Made by a program: the position numbers and the translations under genes. Below are positions 1-12,609 of a DNA stretch of 64,000 nt, one piece after another (within the stretch, counting starts at the first letter, position 1; each line of letters starts with the position of its first letter). Under the pieces are notes generated by a model, which saw nothing but the letters and a program-made list of their open reading frames with translations, had not been told where the DNA came from and made no database searches. Source of the DNA: Siphonodentalium dalli (lineage: Eukaryota > Mollusca > Scaphopoda > Gadilida > Siphonodentaliidae); the NCBI GenBank assembly GCA_032622095.1, contig CP136069.1, forward strand, positions 107,788,278 to 107,852,277. Reading direction: 5' to 3'.

Positions 1-275
1 ATGATCAGACAAGCAGTATGACCAGTAGCCCGCGCCAATGGATTTAATTTTGAAATCCAAAATGGCCGCTGGTGGCCATGTTTTTTGGCCGAATGACCCC
101 AAAACGACTCGTTCCCATCTACATTGTTAACATCCATGACAAATTTCATTTAGATCTGACTAAAGCTACAACCTGTAGCCCGCGGAAAAGGAAATTGTTG
201 ACGGACACATGCACACACGGACGACGGACGCCAATCCATGGCAATAGCTCAAACTTACAAAGAAAGTTGAGCTAA
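1..275 (+). repeat. Family A element, 3' end (cut by window start)
   Basis: The tail of a family A copy: core units with ATCCAAAATGGCCGCTGG, a short ACACGCACACGG microsatellite, then the 3' hairpin (ATAGCTCAAACTTAC followed by its inverted arm AAGTTGAGCTA) ending in CTAA at 275. The following base is T, as at most other copies. The sequence across 231-250 here is also the empty form of the site occupied by the foldback element at 9545-14669. Confidence 0.85.
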
Positions 276-296
276 TAAAGGACCCTCCATATTAAA

Positions 297-1262
297 TGAA
301 AGTGTCAATGACACTGTAGCTCAACTTAGGTAGGGGAATAATTTAATGGTTGACAGGAAAAAGGAAATTAAAGGTGCTAATTGCAATGTCTGACCTGTGC
401 CAAAGGATTTAGTCATGCAAAGAGTAAAATCCAGGATGGCTGCTGGCGGCCATGTTTTTTGGCCAATTGACCCCAAAGGACTCGTTCCCATCTATATGTC
501 ATTGTTAACATCCATGACAAATTTCATGAAGATCTGACCAAAGCTACGACCAGTAGCCCGCTACAAAGGATTTAGTCATGCAAAGAGTAAAATCCAAGAT
601 GGCTGCTGGCGGCCATGTTTTTTGGGCCGAACGACCCCAAAATCACTCGTTCCCATCTACATGTCAATATTAACATCCATGACAAATTTCATGATGATCA
701 GACGAATAGTACGACCTGTAGCCAGCGCCAATGGATTGAATTTTGAAATCCAAGATGGCTGCCAGCAGCCATGTTTTTGTTGCCGAATGACACCAAAATG
801 ACTCGTTCCCATCTACATGTCAATGGCAACGTTCATGACAAATTTCATAAACATCAGACAAAAGGTACAAACTGTAACCCGCGCCAAAGGATTTAGTCAT
901 GTAAAGAGTAAAATCCAAGATGGCTGCTGATGGCCATGTTTTTCGGCCGAACGACACCAAAATGACTCGTTCCCATCTACATGTCATTGTTAATATCCCT
1001 GACAAATTTCATGAAGTTCCAACCAAAGCTACAACCTGTAGCCCGCGCCAAAGGATTTAGTCATGCAAAGAGTAAAAACAAAGATGGCTGCTGGCGGCCA
1101 TGTTTTTTGGCCGAACAACCCCAAAATCACTCGTTCCCATCTACATGTCAATATTAACATCCATGACAAATTTCATGATAATCAGACGAACAGTACGACA
1201 TGGAGCCCGCGCCAATGGATTGAATTTTTAAATCCAAAATGGCTGCCAGCGGCCATGTTTTT
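297..1262 (+). repeat. Family A element, 5' end and six core units, 3' truncated
   Basis: Starts TGAAAGTGTCAATGACACTG, where AGTGTCA and TGACACT form a small hairpin, followed by GTAGCTCAACTT, which is complementary to the 3' end of the family. About six core units of roughly 160 bp follow, each with CCAAGATGGCTGCTGGCGGC and CGTTCCCATCTACATGTCA. The last unit stops abruptly after CATGTTTTTT at about 1262, where unrelated sequence with a GC-rich hairpin begins. Confidence 0.85.
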
Positions 1263-1263
1263 T

Positions 1264-1301
1264 CACCCACGGACCGACGCGCGAAGCGCGTCCAGTGGGT
1301 G
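1264..1301. repeat. GC-rich hairpin at a repeat junction
   Basis: Nested inverted arms CACCCAC/GTGGGTG and GACGCGC/GCGCGTC with a GAA loop. It sits exactly where the family A copy is broken, so it is probably the hairpin-bearing end of another repeat element. Two copies of a TATGCGTTTCTGCTG-like segment follow (1319-1362). Confidence 0.6.
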
Positions 1302-2087
1302 TCTATAATCGTAGGACTCATGCGTTTCTGCTGAATTGAACTAGTGTCTATGCGTTTCTGCTGTGCTGCACTGACGTTTGATCGCAAAATAAAATTATAA
1401 TCATTATCAAAGCACACATTTGAATAACACCGCCATAAAGAGTGACATATTATGATGTTGAGCTCATATTGTGAATAAAATTAGAGTTATAACTTATAAA
1501 ACTAAGAATTACTGATAAAGTATTTCTACCAATTGAGTAACTAGATTCAGGTTGAGCTGAAACTTGAGAACTTTTTTATATCAACCAATTGAAATGTCGT
1601 TAGGAGTGGAAAGGGTTAAGGTTGGGAAGCAACGCAAATGACGTCATCGTAAACAATTACGGCGCCTCAAAATAAAATCGTACACATACATGTCTCGCTT
1701 CGTCTCGGAAGCTGATTTAAATTCATTCATTTTGACTGTTTCTGTGTCCTAAGATATTAAAAACTTGCGGGATATCTTTGAATGTGCTTAGGAAGGATTG
1801 TATTGATATCTAATTTATTGGATTTACCTCCCAAAAAGGTGAGTTTAAAGCCTGCATTTGTTCAATGTGTTGTCAATCTGATTCTGACAGTGACAGCGCT
1901 CGTCTGCAACTGTAATTGGCTGAATTCGCGTGTTTGAAGCAAACGTTTTCTCCACTCTTTTCTCTCAAAATGCACAATAATCTGTCAAATTCTCTCAATA
2001 ATTCTATCTAAATACATCTTAGCTATTGTTCGGATCAGATCTCCCCGTCGAGAGAGCGATATTTTTACCAAAACGACACTTGAGAAA
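1302..2087. other. Intron without a recognisable gene or repeat
   Basis: Low-copy sequence. It holds one TGACGTCA octamer (1639-1646) and a GGCGCC site (1661-1666). I see no exon or element that can be supported. Confidence 0.4.
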
Positions 2088-2640
2088 ATGATTGTTAAAT
2101 TTGTTTACGCTGGATTTTTATCATCGAAACAAATCAATTTCTTCCATCTAAAAGATAATTACGTACTGGACCCTGCCGTTTTAGGAATATTCCACTCAGA
2201 AACACTGAGTCTCAGCTTAAAATTTTTGAAAAATAAGAGTTTTATGGACATAAATCAATTTGAATGGGACAATCCCATGTTAAAATTTATCATCGAAAAA
2301 AATTCATTTCTTCCATCTAAAACATAATTACGCGATGGACCCTGTCATTTTAGGAATAGATAAGTATTCCACACAGACATACCAAGTCTCAGCTTAAAAT
2401 TTCGAAAAATAAGAGTTTTATGGACATAAATCGTTTTGAATGGCAAATCCTATATTAAAATTTATCATCGAAAAAAAATTCTTTCTGCCATCTAAAACAT
2501 AATTACGTGCTGGAACCTGTCATTTTAGGAATATATAAGACTTTTACACAGACACACCAAGTCTCAGCTTTAAATTTTGAAAAATAAGAGTATTATCGAC
2601 ATAAATCGATTTGAATGGGAAATCCTGTGTTAAATAAATT
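2088..2640. repeat. Three tandem copies of an about 180-bp unit
   Basis: The block beginning TTTATCATCGAAA, passing through CTTCCATCTAAAA, TAATTACG, CTGGACCCTG, GTCTCAGCTTAAA and TATGGACATAAATC, recurs from about 2100, 2282 and 2457 with clear divergence between copies. An open frame at 2088-2327 is only a reading through this array. Confidence 0.85.
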
Positions 2641-2689
2641 TTAGGGCCCTGCGAATGTTTTCTGAGGTGCTCCATATTGGACACCAGGG

Positions 2690-3620
2690 TACATATTTGA
2701 CAATTTCTACCTGATAATTTTGCGACAGTACAGTCGCATTACTTTATAAGTCAACATTGGTCACTATCACTCGACAAATTTATTTTGGTCTATCGTATCA
2801 ACCCCTATTTTCCCCGCATATAGGCTGACTAAGTGTCAACATTGGTCTTTATCGCTCTACTAAATTATATTGTTTCATCAGTATTAACCGCATATCCAAT
2901 TATCCACATGTAACCAACCCAACTCTAATCCGGGTCCAATTTATTATTTTTTTCATCGGTATAGTCGAGTTATGTACATATTTTTATCATGTGATCAATA
3001 CTTATGTCTATGGTATTACGTGTACTATGACGTATACGTATATCAATTGCTATTCCTTTCTATATAATTCTGGTGCCATATTTTGAGATAGAGATAATTT
3101 CATACCCCCCCCAATTTTATACAATTGTCGCTACAGTACAGTCGCGATGCATTACATGGCAACATTGATCACTAAAGCTCTACTAATTTATGTCAGTTCA
3201 TCGTATGTACTCCTTTTACTCCATATAACCAACCCAACATCTAATCCCGGCCCAAATTATTATTTTTCTTTTCATCGGTATAGTTGTGTTATATACATAT
3301 TTTATAATTTGATTCTAATTTTCATTGTACCATTGTCAATAAATAACTATTCTGGCACTATATAGAGATAAGTAAGTTTCTGACCCCCCCCCCCCCCCCT
3401 ATTTTATAGCCTTGTCGCAACAATAGAGTTGAGATGCATAATATATCAACATTGGTCATTATCGCTCTTCAAATCTATATCGGTATCAACCCATATTTCT
3501 CCCCGTATCGCCCACCCTCCCCAATTTTTTCATTTGTATTATAGACTCGTTACATATACATTTTATCATTTGATACTGATTTGTATTCTGTATTTCTCTT
3601 CTGTTCAACAATGCCAAAAT
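2690..3620. repeat. Diverged tandem array, about three units of 300-400 bp, with poly-C
   Basis: Each unit carries CAACATTGGTCACTATCGCTC, then CATCGTATCAACCCATATTT, then TAACCAACCCAACTCTAATC, and TCATCGGTATAGT. A run of 16 C lies at 3384-3399. Open frames here follow the repeat and are not genes. Confidence 0.75.
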
Positions 3621-3770
3621 CATAACGGTACAATGCCTTGTAACATTTGCTTCAACATGCCGAGTTCCGCTGCAGACGATACAAAACTGACAACATTTTG
3701 AAATGTAAACAGGCTTCAAACTCACCAAAACCAAAGGTCCCAAGTCAAGGTCCAAAATCCCCAACACACT

Positions 3771-4043
3771 GATGTGAGGTATAATGATAAACCATCTAAA
3801 TAACCAATATAAGGATGTGAGGTATAATGATAACTCCATCTAAATAACCAATACAATGATGCGAGGTTTAATTATAACTCCCATCTACATAACCTGCAAT
3901 ACAAGGTGTGAGGTTTAATGATAACCCCATCCACATAACCAATATAAGGATGTGAGGTTTAATGATAACCCCATCCGCATAACCAATATAAGGATGTGAG
4001 GTTAATGATAACTCCATCCACATAACTACTAAATATGTCTGAA
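3771..4043. repeat. Minisatellite, six units of about 44 bp
   Basis: Units of the form TGTGAGGTTTAATGATAACC followed by CCATCCACATAACCAATATA, starting near 3774, 3817, 3859, 3906, 3950 and 3994. Confidence 0.9.
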
Positions 4044-4374
4044 AATTAAACAAAAAAAATTAAATTCCATGATGGCGTCCAATATGGACTACCTAATTCT
4101 GCTCCAAAAACATGTATTTTGAATATATGGATGTTTATGGGGAGAAACCGATTATTTCAATGACATTTTAATTCATTTGGGGTCAAAAGCCGACCTACAT
4201 GTACGGGAGAGCGTTTTGAGCGCGACTGTATCTTCAGCATAGGTGCATCTTTAATAAGCCAACAATTGGAATCCCAACAGAGAAGATTGGCGTCGGTCAC
4301 TTGCGCATAGACATCATTGGTGATCTCTATGGGAAACAAAATTGACATTTAATAGACAATTTCGATTAACCGCA

Positions 4375-4800
4375 ATAACTTAAGGAATTTCTAATTGCGC
4401 TTAAGCCCAATGAGAATGCAATAAGACATTCCTTATTATGCTTAACCGCAATTACTTCCCATTGCACTTAAACACAATTAATATCTCTCTCATTAGATCA
4501 CCCTTCTGCAAATAGTAGAATAATCCTATATTTGTTCCACCCATTGTACCATGGAGATGGACTACACCACCTGAATTATAAGGAGTTTATGTACTATATA
4601 TAATATATTATTCCTTATTAAGAGATTCATTATTGGGCTTTATCAGCGCAATTTGAATATTCTTCATTGCGCTTAAGCGCAATTAAATATTCCCTTATTG
4701 CACTTAAGCACAATAGAGATTCCCTTATTGAGCTTATAAGCGTAATAAGGAACATCCCTTATTGTGCTTAAGCACAATTAGCTCTTCTTGCGCTTAATTA
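4375..4800. repeat. Array of short palindromes (ATTGCGCTTAAGCGCAAT type)
   Basis: The palindromic core ATTGCgCTTAAGcGCAAT, or variants with A for G, recurs about eight times, separated by about 10-20 bp of AT-rich spacer often reading ATTCCCTTATT. Each core can form a hairpin around CTTAAG. No gene is visible. Confidence 0.8.
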
Positions 4801-4977
4801 AAAAAAAAAGCTATAATTGTATTGTAACTATTGGTTTGTCCTTTAATATTTCCATACATAATGCCCACATATAGTATAATAGAATAGTACTATTATTATT
4901 AATAGTGCTCGTAGTAGTTAATACCACCTTACCGTTAATATTCTAGCATGGTTAGTTTCAAAATCATAACGTTAATT

Positions 4978-5513
4978 ATACTTCCATGGTGTAACCAAGG
5001 AAGTATATTGTTTTTCTACTGAGTTCGTTTTCCGTTTATTTCGAAATACTCAGAAACTGATTGCAGTAGGAACGCGAAATCTCTAGCGAATGTAGGCATC
5101 GAAGGTTTACTAAATATAATGGTATCAGGATTTCCGCCCAATGTTTCTTGGCGGAGTTATGGCCCTTTTTTGATTATTTTTCATTGTTATTATTATTATT
5201 ATTCTTATTATTATTATTATACTTGACACTTTTGTAATCACTATTACTCGAAAAGTACAAGAAGTAGGACACTAAAACTTGGTAAGTAGGTTGGGGTACA
5301 TGAGTTCTATGCCTATGGCCCATAACGATTTTGTCCGCGCTTTCACCGAGGAGTTATCTCCCTTTATTTGAAAAAATGTCATTTTATTATCTCTGAAATT
5401 ATTAGAAGCAGAGCATCGAAAATTACACCGTATGCACATCTCGATATGCACTACTGCCCACGGGCATAAAAACTTGTGTCCGCGCTTTCCCTGAAGAGTT
5501 ACCACCCATAGTT
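4978..5513 (+). repeat. Family D repeat, copy 1
   Basis: Begins with the hairpin ATACTTCCATGG to CCAAGGAAGTAT, then a well-conserved stretch shared with 6733-7254 (about 520 bp, few differences), including an (ATT)n tract, CCTATGGCCCATAACGATTT and two GAGTTAYCNCCC motifs. The copies diverge after CAGAAGAGTTACC-type sequence at 5513. Confidence 0.85.
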
Positions 5514-5639
5514 GGCAAACCTCTATTTTATTGTACTCTGTTGTCCTCCCGTATTATTCCAGATAACTGCATTTGGTTTTTGTAGTCGTATTGACCGTTG
5601 TCAGCTTAGTCCAAGGAAGAAAATTTGACAGGGTTGGTC

Positions 5640-6620
5640 ATATATTTTTACACTGGAGTGGGGGCAAAATTTTCGAATTTTTTATTTGTTATTGACATTT
5701 ATCTATTTAAGTATGTAGATTCCCTGAACGAAAACAAACCCATATCGGAAAATATTTTTGAAATCCGAGAAGAAATGCAAGAGTAACAGGCCCTCAAAGT
5801 TTGCAATTTGGTCCCATGTGCTTGTGATCACATCTCCTCCGAAGATTTCGAACTTTGGATGTCATCTGATATGCCAATCCGTGCGGTCTGAAGAGAGCAT
5901 GCGATGTGCCAAATTTTGCCAGTTTTGGTTCAGTGTTGTGGGTCAGGGGAGGGGCGGTCCGGGGTACCAATTTTATAATCTTCTCCGAATCAGATGAAAC
6001 TTGGAATATAACATCTATACCGCCAACCGATATAGAAACTGAAACAAATTTCGAAAATCCATTGAAAAATGACAGAGTTGTGGGCCTTCAAACAATGCAA
6101 ATTTGGGCCCATGTGCTTGTGTACACAGCTCCTCCGAAGATGTCGAACTTAGGATGTTATCTGATATCGCAGTGCGTGCGGTCTGAAGAGAGCACGCGAA
6201 GTGCCAACTTTTGCAAGTGTCGGTTCAGTGTTGTGGGTCAGGGGAGGGGTGGTCCGAGGTACCAAAATTTATTTCGTCTCCGAATCATATGAAACTTGAT
6301 ATATAACATCTACCAAACACGTTGATCATAAAACTGAAAACAGATTGTAAATCCGTTAAAAAATGGCAGAGATTTGGGCCCTCAAACTTTGAATGTGGGC
6401 CCGTATTCTTTCCAATAAACAAAATGTTATTCGTCTCTGAATCAGACAAAATTTATATAACAAAAATAACCAATGTAAGTAGCTGATCACAATACTCAAA
6501 ACAATTTTTTAATCCATTGGAAAATAACGGAGTTACGGGCTCTCAAAATTCGCATTTTGGGCCGGGTTTGACAATTTCCCAATCCCGTCACCCAATTTCG
6601 AGGCAGGGGTGGGGGTCACT
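5640..6620 (+). repeat. Tandem array of about 300-bp units
   Basis: Two good and two partial units carry GGCCCTCAAA, TTTGGGCCCATGTGCTTGTG, CTCCTCCGAAGAT, GTGCGGTCTGAAGAGAGCA and GTGTTGTGGGTCAGGGGAGG. Units begin near 5755 and 6055, with decayed ones near 6355 and 6520. The open frames at 5758-6292 span the units and show no protein family. Confidence 0.8.
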
Positions 6621-6732
6621 TCCAAACACTTGAGATCAACCAACACATGTTAAGGGAAAGACATAATCATCCTACTTCATATTTTCCGTCCCTTAACTGC
6701 GATTTATTCAGCTCAAGATTTGCCCTATTATT

Positions 6733-8764
6733 ATACTTCCATGGTGTAACCAAGGAAGTATATTGTTTTTCTACTGAGTTCGTTTTCCATTTATTTCGAA
6801 ATACTCAGAAACTGATTGCAGTAGGAACGCGAAATCTCTAGCGAATGTAGGCATCGAAGGTTTACTAAATATAATGGTATCAGGATTTCCGCCCAATGTT
6901 TCTTGGCGGAGTTATGGCCCTTTTTTGATTATTTTTCGTTATTATTATTATTATTCTTAAACTTGACACTTTTGTAATCACTATTACTCGAAAAGTACAA
7001 GAAGTAGGACACTAAAACTTGGTAAGTAGGTTGGGTGGGGTACATGAGTTCTATGCCTATGGCCCATAACGATTTTGTCCGCGCTTTCACCGAGGAGTTA
7101 TCTCCCTTTATTTGAAAAAATGTCATTTTATTATCTCGGAAATTATTAGAAGCAGAGCATCGAAAATTAGACCATATGCACATCTCGATATGCACTACTG
7201 CCCACGGGCATAAAAACTTGTGTCCGCGCTTTCCCTGAAGAGTTACCGCCCATAAATAGGGACACACTACACACCAGAATGAATAAACCAATGTTTTTTT
7301 TTTTTGTTTTTTTTTACAGAGCTCTAAATTTTTTATTGCATATTCCTAATTGGACGAGTAATTCTAACTCGAATATACCGCCTAAACATGTTTTTACCCA
7401 GGACTTTCCGCGTTACGGGGTGCGGAAATATTGCAACTATGTTTCCCGCCAAATTCAAACAGGGTGATTAAAGAGCAAGATAATGTCGTAGCATGTACGT
7501 TGACATACTTTATGTACGTCCCAGAAGTTTGACGGCTATACTATACATGTAATATGCCCAACGGAGAATGCGTGTCAGTGTGGGTTGAGACTTTAGGAAA
7601 ATTCCACGAAAACAGCAAAGGGGGGGGGGGGGGGAATTCAAACATCGAGATAATTTTTTTTACGAGTACATCTGATGGCTAGTGTTCACGCGCATCCAGA
7701 GGGCGATTTTCTAATTTTCAGATGGAACGGTTTACTCGTGACAATGCTATATATCATAAATATGTATACTTCTGTAGTCTATCACTAGCCGATTTTTAGC
7801 CCCAAATCCAAACGGGCCGATGTAGGAGTGAGTTTAATGCGGTGGTACATAAGCCGGTATACTGTAGGTATGCCTCTAAAATTTGACCTCTCTAATATAA
7901 ACGCAACCTGCTCAAGGGAGTGTGTGTCGGGTGGGTTCAGATTTGGAAAATTCCACCGAAGATCAAATGGGCAAAATTACTCCTAAAATCATATATTGAG
8001 ATAAAAACTTTTCGATGAGTGGATGTGATAAGTAGTATCTAAACGCAAGATTAGTACAATTTTTAATGATTTATATTGAACGGTTTAACACTGGTAGCGT
8101 ACAACGTTGTGACGGGTGATATATATTACTCAAATTCAAACCCTCTCTTCATGACGCAAATTCAAACGGACTTAGCAAGAAGCAAGGCAAATGCATGAAT
8201 ATGCTCACCGATATACTATATAGGTATGTCCGCATTACTGTAAAAGTAACCTATTGTCACGATTTGACCTGTCCAAAACACTCCCCGGACAAAAGTTTTC
8301 CTAGGTATAAAATTTCGTCGAAATCCGATCGTTTTACTCGATTTGACCTTGAACTTACCATTTCGAATGTCAATGTCAGGTCAGGGTCACGACTTGACCC
8401 GCCCAAAAGTACCCATAGGTATCTAATTTCGTGGAAATCCGTGTTTTACCCGATTTGACCTTCGATTGTCCTTTTTGAAGACAAATGTCAGGTCGGGGGT
8501 CACGATTCGACCCGTCCAAAACACTCCCTGGACAAAAGCACCCACATTTATCAGATTTCGTCAAAATCTGTCCAGCAGTTTTCCCGGCCATAGCTGACAG
8601 ACAAAAAAACAGACAGACAGAAGTACCAAACTATATATTAAATTAAGAAATGTCAATGCAAGTCCACCATCGGATCGTAAGGCACCAATATGCATTCGCA
8701 TGAAGAGGAACACACATATACGCATAACACTCACATGGGATGGGATGGAATACCATGGAAGTAT
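6733..8764 (+). repeat. Family D repeat, copy 2, with internal tandem units
   Basis: Starts with the same ATACTTCCATGG hairpin as copy 1. After the shared 520 bp it carries about three 345-bp units (7450-8180; AATTCAAACGGG, CGGTATACT) and about three 110-140-bp units (8255-8600; CACGATTTGACC, CGTCCAAAACACTCC). An (ACAG)n microsatellite follows at about 8605. ACCATGGAAGTAT at 8752-8764 is the inverse of the 5' start, so I place the 3' end there. A run of 15 G lies at 7620-7634. Confidence 0.6.
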
Positions 8765-8974
8765 ATCTGATTCCATGGAATCTGACCTCTAGTTGTTATT
8801 ACTATTTGTGTGTACTGTATATGTACATCAGTCATCAATTGAGAAGCTGCCTGGTTGAATATATACCTACCATAAATGGTGGGTTATTCCAACATTCAAG
8901 CTGTTGGACCCCCCCGATAGCTTATCAATACCACTCAGGACAGTGGGTGTTTTTCCTCAATTAATTGAATTTCT

Positions 8975-9544
8975 TGTTGGCCGAATGACACCAAAATGAC
9001 CTGTTCCCATCTACATGTCAATGTTCATTACAAATTTCATAAAGATCAGAACAAAGGTACGACCTATAGCCCGCGCCAAAGGAAATTGTTGACAGACACA
9101 CAGACACACACACACACATGGACGACGGACGCCAAACCAAGTTGAGTTAATAAAATAAAAGGCCGCTTGGCCACAGTGTCCAAAGGATTTAGTCATGCAA
9201 AGAGTAAAATCCAAGATGGCTGTTGGCGGCCATGTTTTTTGGCCGAACGACCCCAAAATGACTCGTTCCCATCTACATGTCATTATTAACATCCATGACA
9301 AATTTCATGATGATCAGACGAGCAGTATGACCTGTAACCCGTGCCAATGGATTGAATTTTGAAATCCAAAATGGCTGCTGGCGGCCATTTTTTTGGCCGA
9401 ATGACCCCAAAATGACTCGTTCCATCTACATGTCAATGTCAACATTCATGACAAATTTCATAAAGATCAGACCAAAGGTATGACCTGTAGCCCGCGGGAA
9501 AGGAAATTGTTGACGGACAGACGGACGACGGACGCCAATCCATG
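8975..9544 (+). repeat. Family A element split by the foldback insertion (continues 14673-14711)
   Basis: Core units and a GGACGACGGACGCC tail end at CCATG (9544). The missing remainder, GCAATAGCTCAAACTTAC and the closing arm with CTAA, resumes at 14673 on the far side of the foldback element. The 5' end is truncated near 8975. An earlier decayed 3' end (GTTGAGTTAATAAAA) lies near 9141. Confidence 0.85.
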
Positions 9545-10899
9545 TAGTCCGGGAGCTAATAGGGGTACCCTTGCACCCCCCCCCTGGGACTTAACTTCAC
9601 CCCACTCATTTTGTTCCTTATTATGTCCTTCAACTTTTAAGCAATGTTAACAAGAAAAAAAAGTGGCTGTGTAGACTCCAGACAAGATGGCGTCCATCAT
9701 GGCCGCCGTTTTTCAGACCAGACCCTAAGTCAGTTTTATGCAAATTATAGCGGGAAAATCTTGTAAAATGTATACAAATGTATATATTTTCGTGAAGCTG
9801 ATACATAATGACACTTTTTTGGGCCAAAATTGAAACTCACCACCCAAGATGGCCGCCAAATGGCCACCGGAAGTTGAAAATATAACATTTTTTCACAAAT
9901 ATCTTCTAGATCAATTCATGCTGTTTGGAACTGGTTGAGTAATGCAACTTTATTTTGTGTTTTGTATATTAACTGATCATTGGAGCAACGAAATATACAA
10001 TTATTGGGGTCCTAACCCCTTCCGATCCCTCAAAAATTCGATTTTACAGAATGCGGTATAAAATTTCACAAAAAACCACAATTGGGATTCTAGTCATATT
10101 TCAACAAGAAATGAACAGAAATTTGTAATGTAAGTGAGGCATATCATTAACTATTAATATTCCAAATCACTGGAACCAAAATTCTTACTTTGGCTCAAAA
10201 TGGCTGCCAATATGGCCGCCAAAATATGGAAAATGGCAAATATTACACCAGCGTGTCCTGCAATCGCTTACAAGTTGTGGTTGGTGTATAAAATTGGCTA
10301 TTCTGCATTCTATACATTGAATACTAACATGTCTGATGCACCATGGTTAATTCTTACTATTGTCACCCCTGACATCGTCAAACATATTGGACTTTTCTCT
10401 CAAAAACTTGACATAAATATTGGCAAAAATTCACTTTTCAGGTTTGGACCATTTTTTCAGGTAAAATATAACTATCTTTGGATTGAAAGGTGTTTATTGT
10501 TTTGGTCTATCTCAAATGTGTCTCACTACGGTGTTTATAGACTAAATTGCTCAAGATGGCTTCCAAAATGGCAACAAAATTTGTAGAATGTTAATTTTTT
10601 ACATATATCCTTAACATTCTCTGCATTATCCGAAAAGGTAGCATATTGTGACTCACTTGATTATTATACATGTTAGTTAATTAACTGACAACTACGTGTT
10701 CTATTCTGGTTGTCTCAGTTCCGTATGGGGCATGACAAATTCATTTTAAAGTATGCAATTTTGCCGAGAACCTCTTTTGTGATTTTGGCCACATTTATTG
10801 AAAGGAAATGGGCAGAACTTTGATACAGAACTGAGATGTACCATAATCTTTGGCTATTCTGGTCCATTATTATAAAATGTCAACAGGATACAGTGTGGA

Positions 10900-12545
10900 T
10901 GCAAAGATCATAGCCAGGGAGTTACTCTATGATCATATGTGAGGTGAATAGGTATACAGGGAGTTATTGTATGTCATGACTGATGTGAGTAGGTATACAA
11001 TGAGTGACTATATGGTTATGAGTGGGTTGTCCATGGTAAGATGCATCTAGGTATACAGGGAGAGGTCATGGCCAGGTGTGAGGTCAATCGGTATGCATGG
11101 AGTGACTCTATGGTGCATGATTGTGTATATTCAATACGGGTGCAACCGGTGTACCTGTATGGTCATTGGTGTGGTGTATGGATATAGCTACATGGTCATC
11201 TATGTGTTGATTATGTATATATGGAGTGACTGTAAGGTCATGGGTGGTATGTGTATGTGTTGTCTGTATGGTCATGGATGGGGTGTGTGGATAAATAGAG
11301 AGTGATTTTATGGTTACGGGTAATGTGTACAGGTATACATGGAATGACTGTACGGTCATGATTGAATATGAATACCTGGAGTAAGCTGGGTGGACATTAT
11401 CGAGGGTGTGGGTATATAGGGAGTGTCCGTGTGGTAATGGTGGGATGTATATTTATATATCTCGTGGATGTATTATCATTTGTGGGTGTATAAGGCTTAG
11501 CTGTATTATAATGGATGGCGTGTATGATTATGCAGTGAATTGCTGAATTGTCATGTGTGAGGTGTATATGCAAGTATGGAGTGTTTGAGTGGTCGTGTGT
11601 GCGTTTTTTTTTGTATATCTGGAAGGGATGAATGGCCATTAGTGAGGTTTACATGTATACATGGAGTGAATCTATAGTCTAGGGTGGGCTGATTATGTAT
11701 ATCGAGTGGTTATATGACTATGTGTGTCGAATAGGTATGCAAGTAGTGACTGTATTGTTAATGGTGAGATGAGTATATGTAGGTATACAAGTAGTGACTG
11801 TATGGTCACAAATGTAATGAACATCTATACAGGGGGGGGGGGGGGGGGGGGGGGGTGACTAAATGGTCATGTGTCAGGTGTATACCTGGTGTTCCTGTTT
11901 GGTGACTCGTGGCGGTATGGTCATGTGTAGGTTATACCAGCATACACACGTGTTGCTTTATTTTCATGGGCGAGGGATATGAGTATATAGCGAGTGGCTA
12001 TATGGCCATGGATGAGGTGCATATGCATGCATGGAGTGACTATACTGACATGGATGGGTGTATTAGTATATCTTGAGTGGCTATTCGGCTATGGTGTGAC
12101 AAATAGGGATACAGGGAGTGACATGGCCAATGTTGAGGTGAATATGTATACAAGGATTGGCCATGATCATGTATGAATGTTTTGAATAGGTACACACGGG
12201 GTGACTATATGGCCATAGGTCAGGTGAAGGAGTATACCAGGTGACATGGGTGAGGGTATGTGTATGAAGCGAGTGGCTATATGGCCATTGGTGAGGTGCA
12301 TATGTATACCGGGATGACTTTATGGTGTTGATGTAGATATTGATTGTCTGTTTGACCATGCGTTTGGAGAATAGGTATACAGGGGGTGACCTTATGGCCA
12401 ATGGTGAGATGAATGGGTATACAATGAGTGACTATATGGTTATGGGTCATATTTAGGAGTATACCCGGTGTGCCTGCATTGTGACGCATGGCTGTATGGT
12501 CACCCGTGGCCATGGGTCAGGTGTACATGTATACATGTATACAGC
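10900..12545 (+). repeat. GTATAC minisatellite, forward arm of foldback element
   Basis: Units of about 40-60 bp on the pattern GGTATACAGGGAGTGACTAT, then ATGGTCATGGGTGAGGTG. It contains a run of 24 G at 11832-11855. The many short frames here are readings through the array. Confidence 0.88.
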
Positions 12546-12609
12546 TTAACGTCCCCCATCTACATAAACATCAAGATGGAGAACTCTCTGACATGACCTC
12601 TCTATTGAT

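Noticed and set aside
1154-1417. Open frames running through family A core units (many, also at 52192-53341, 57690-58545 and 60994-61458)
   Set aside because: They are translations of the 160-bp repeat; the same peptide recurs with each unit and frames break freely between units.
1780-1850. Possible first exon with a CCAAAAAG/GTGAGT donor downstream of a TGACGTCA octamer
   Set aside because: The donor fits consensus, but there is no open coding stretch or acceptor partner and it is antisense to UBR5 within its intron. A single consensus match is expected by chance.
4157-4348. 63-codon minus-strand frame considered as the next UBR5 exon
   Set aside because: Does not match the expected downstream UBR5 segment and lacks suitable splice borders in the required phase 2.
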